Source of the DNA: Tolypothrix sp. PCC 7712
GTDB taxonomy: Bacteria; Cyanobacteriota; Cyanobacteriia; Cyanobacteriales; Nostocaceae
Length of the DNA stretch: 64,000 nucleotides
Reading direction: 5' to 3'
Assembly: GCF_025860405.1 (NCBI RefSeq)
Contig: NZ_CP063785.1
Span: forward strand, 8,371,390 to 8,435,389
The position numbers and the translations under genes were made by a program. This document shows positions 62,273 to 64,000 of this stretch, piece after piece. The stretch's first letter is position 1, and every line of letters starts with the position of its first letter. The notes under the pieces are model-generated. The model was not told where the DNA came from, did no database searches, and saw only the letters and a program-made list of their open reading frames with translations.

Positions 62273-64000
62273 CACAGAAACATAATCACATGTAGCAGCG
62301 CCATACCCACATCCAACATCCAAAATCCAAAACTCACGATGGAGTTAGGCGACTTTTTGCTCAATCTTTTAGCGGCTTTACCTTGGGTGTCAATAATTTG
62401 TGCTAGTTCTGTGGGTTGTAGAGACTGCACAAAACTCACACTTAAAGGCTGACTAGAAATAGCTTTGGCGTAGGCGGCGTTCAGGTAGGCGAAGTATGTT
62501 GAGGTTTCCGCAACGTAAGTTTGGAAGAAGGGTAAACTCAAAGCATTCATGTAACGATGTGCTTGATCTGGATTATCGCCAATAACTTGAGCCAGCGACC
62601 CTACAGCCTCGCGATCGCTATTACCATTACCAATGGTCGAAAAGTGACTTGCACCGATTAGCATCACTAAATACTTTTGGGAATTCGCAAACCAGGAGAA
62701 GGGGACAATTTGCTCAAATAAAGCTGGTGCAACCGTATCATCACTACTACCAACCAGCATCACAGGAATTTTAACTTGGCTCAAGCCAGCTTTGCCAAAA
62801 ATAGAGCTAGTAATGGGGTTAACTGCGATCGCAGCTTTAACTCTCTTATCCCGCAAGTTGATTTCTTCACCAGACTGCCGATTTTTTAACGCTAAGGCGC
62901 GACATTGGAGAAGTAAAGACATATTCCAAGTATCTTCGAGTAACTTTGGCTGACAATCTCGTTGCAGTTGCTCAAAGTTAATCTTAGCGCCCGCTAAAGC
63001 TAAGGCTGTGTAGCCGCCTAAAGATTGTCCAAACACTCCTACTTGTTGCAGATTTAACTTACCTCTAAACCGAGAATCAGACTGGTTCGCTGCTTCCAGT
63101 TGATTCAGGATATATTTCACATCTAAAGGTCGATTGGTAAATTCATCTGCTTGTGTAACTTCAATAGTCTTGTTATTAATTGGCGATCGCAATTGTTCAG
63201 CATCGCTATGATTAGGCACAACGACGGCAAATCCATAGGAAGCTAAATGAGTAGCTAAATAACGGAAATTGCTGCTATCTGTACCCAAACCGTGAGAAAT
63301 CACAATTACTGGCGCTGGAGTTTGGACATTAGGTATATAAACATCCGTTAACAATTGCCTACGTCGTGACAAGTCGAAAAATTCTAGTGCGTATTTTTGC
63401 GCTGTAAATTTTCCTAATTGTCGTAAATCTGGCAATTGCGAGAAATTTATTGGTTCTTGGTTAGTAGCTTCTATATTGGACTTACGGTTAACTTCTGCGA
63501 TCGCTAGGCTAGTTTCATTAATCAGCTGTTCTAGTTCCCCAGCTATCCCCATACTATGCGCTAAATCTATATTAATGCTGCTGTTGGGATACTTGCGTAA
63601 CAGATTTAATAATGTTAGCCCTCCCGGTTCCGCAGCCGCAGAAATAAACGCCGCACGTAAAGTTTGATATTCCGGTTGTGTTTGTGGAGATGTGGTTTTA
63701 ATTGCTTCTGCTAACCGTCGGAGAATAAATTCCCCTTGTGGTGTGTAGAGAAATTGTGCAACCACTACCGGACTTACTTTTACAGGAGTAAGTAAAATTC
63801 TCCGTAAGTCTTGGAGTTTTTGTGGTGGTAGGTACTGTTGGTAAACATTCAGCTTGTTATCAATTACACCAGTTTGGGCATAAGTTTCTAAAGAAGTTAT
63901 CGGTATAGAAAGTCTGAAAGCTGAATAAGAACCATAAACTTGTTCTGCTGCTAACACGGAATTACTCATTCCAAATGTTGGCAGCAACACTGAAAGAACC
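62272..64000 (-). CDS. Alpha/beta hydrolase with DUF1400 N-terminal domain (5' end beyond window)
   Basis: About 575 residues are visible; the frame is open to the window edge, and the start and most of the signal peptide (ending near SNSVLAAE) are outside. The first part (VYGSYSAFRLSIPITSLETYAQTG) is DUF1400, common in cyanobacteria. The hydrolase domain has the oxyanion segment VISHGLGTDSSNFRYLA and the nucleophile motif GQSLGGYTALALAG. Such proteins are lipases or esterases that act outside the cytoplasm. The last 20 residues (FGFWMLDVGMALLHV...) are encoded by TTTTGGATTTTGGATG-type repeat DNA, so the natural C-terminus may be altered. Confidence 0.85.
   Translation of the reverse strand, partial: VLSVLLPTFGMSNSVLAAEQVYGSYSAFRLSIPITSLETYAQTGVIDNKLNVYQQYLPPQKLQDLRRILLTPVKVSPVVVAQFLYTPQGEFILRRLAEAIKTTSPQTQPEYQTLRAAFISAAAEPGGLTLLNLLRKYPNSSINIDLAHSMGIAGELEQLINETSLAIAEVNRKSNIEATNQEPINFSQLPDLRQLGKFTAQKYALEFFDLSRRRQLLTDVYIPNVQTPAPVIVISHGLGTDSSNFRYLATHLASYGFAVVVPNHSDAEQLRSPINNKTIEVTQADEFTNRPLDVKYILNQLEAANQSDSRFRGKLNLQQVGVFGQSLGGYTALALAGAKINFEQLQRDCQPKLLEDTWNMSLLLQCRALALKNRQSGEEINLRDKRVKAAIAVNPITSSIFGKAGLSQVKIPVMLVGSSDDTVAPALFEQIVPFSWFANSQKYLVMLIGASHFSTIGNGNSDREAVGSLAQVIGDNPDQAHRYMNALSLPFFQTYVAETSTYFAYLNAAYAKAISSQPLSVSFVQSLQPTELAQIIDTQGKAAKRLSKKSPNSIVSFGFWMLDVGMALLHVIMFL

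Overview
The window reads as chromosomal DNA of a filamentous, Nostocales-type cyanobacterium (Nostoc, Calothrix or Tolypothrix relatives). The evidence is the frequent GCGATCGC (HIP1) octamer, a cytochrome c6 gene (petJ), a cyanobacterial group 2 sigma factor, a phytochrome with its response regulator, a cyanophycinase-like peptidase, several protein families known mainly from cyanobacteria (DUF4336, DUF4058, DUF1400), and abundant short tandemly repeated repeats (STRR) and small dispersed palindromes between genes. The genus cannot be fixed from the sequence alone. No rRNA, tRNA, CRISPR array, prophage or complete insertion sequence was seen.

Layout. 1-3 kb: a DUF4336 gene cut by the window edge, a MAPEG membrane protein, a divergent AraC-type regulator and a short-chain dehydrogenase. 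3-8 kb: a secreted glycine-rich, collagen-like protein, mnmA, a SPOR-type protein and an AT-rich membrane ORF of unknown function. 8.6-15.3 kb: nnr (NAD(P)HX repair), a small membrane protein followed by a TPR protein, a DUF4058 protein, rpiA and an SLH-domain protein. 15.2-18 kb: a repeat-dense stretch with a 21-bp minisatellite and nested mobile elements around one coiled-coil membrane protein. 18-24.3 kb: a DhaM-HPr-EnzymeI fusion, a short photolyase-like protein, a zinc-ribbon Ser/Thr kinase with a beta-helix domain and a Bcp peroxiredoxin. 24.3-26.5 kb: three PD-(D/E)XK nuclease-like genes, the third broken by a frameshift and a miniature mobile element. 26.6-33.5 kb: cysteine desulfurase, cyanophycinase-like peptidase, GT4 glycosyltransferase, lepA and a small ribbon-helix-helix protein. 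33.6-39 kb: a GAF histidine kinase, an FHA protein ending in a degenerate methylglyoxal-synthase-like domain, and a protein of unknown function. 39.6-48.7 kb: an FAD monooxygenase, priA, a sigma factor, a GNAT enzyme, petJ and a TPR protein. 48.9-55.7 kb: serC and a light-sensing operon (phytochrome, response regulator, REC-PAS-histidine kinase). 56-64 kb: a TonB-dependent receptor, a small ORF, a membrane histidine kinase, truB and a DUF1400 alpha/beta hydrolase cut by the window edge.

Most genes are housekeeping or signalling genes in short or single-gene units. The clearest multi-gene unit is the phytochrome operon, where sensor, receiver and a second kinase lie within a few bases of each other. 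The most unusual items are: (1) the FHA / acidic linker / MGS-like fusion with lost catalytic residues; (2) the nuclease-like trio with a dated series of gene-breaking events; (3) layered miniature elements whose target duplications and insertion order can be read directly; and (4) a recurrent pattern in which the stop codons of at least eight genes lie inside STRR tracts.
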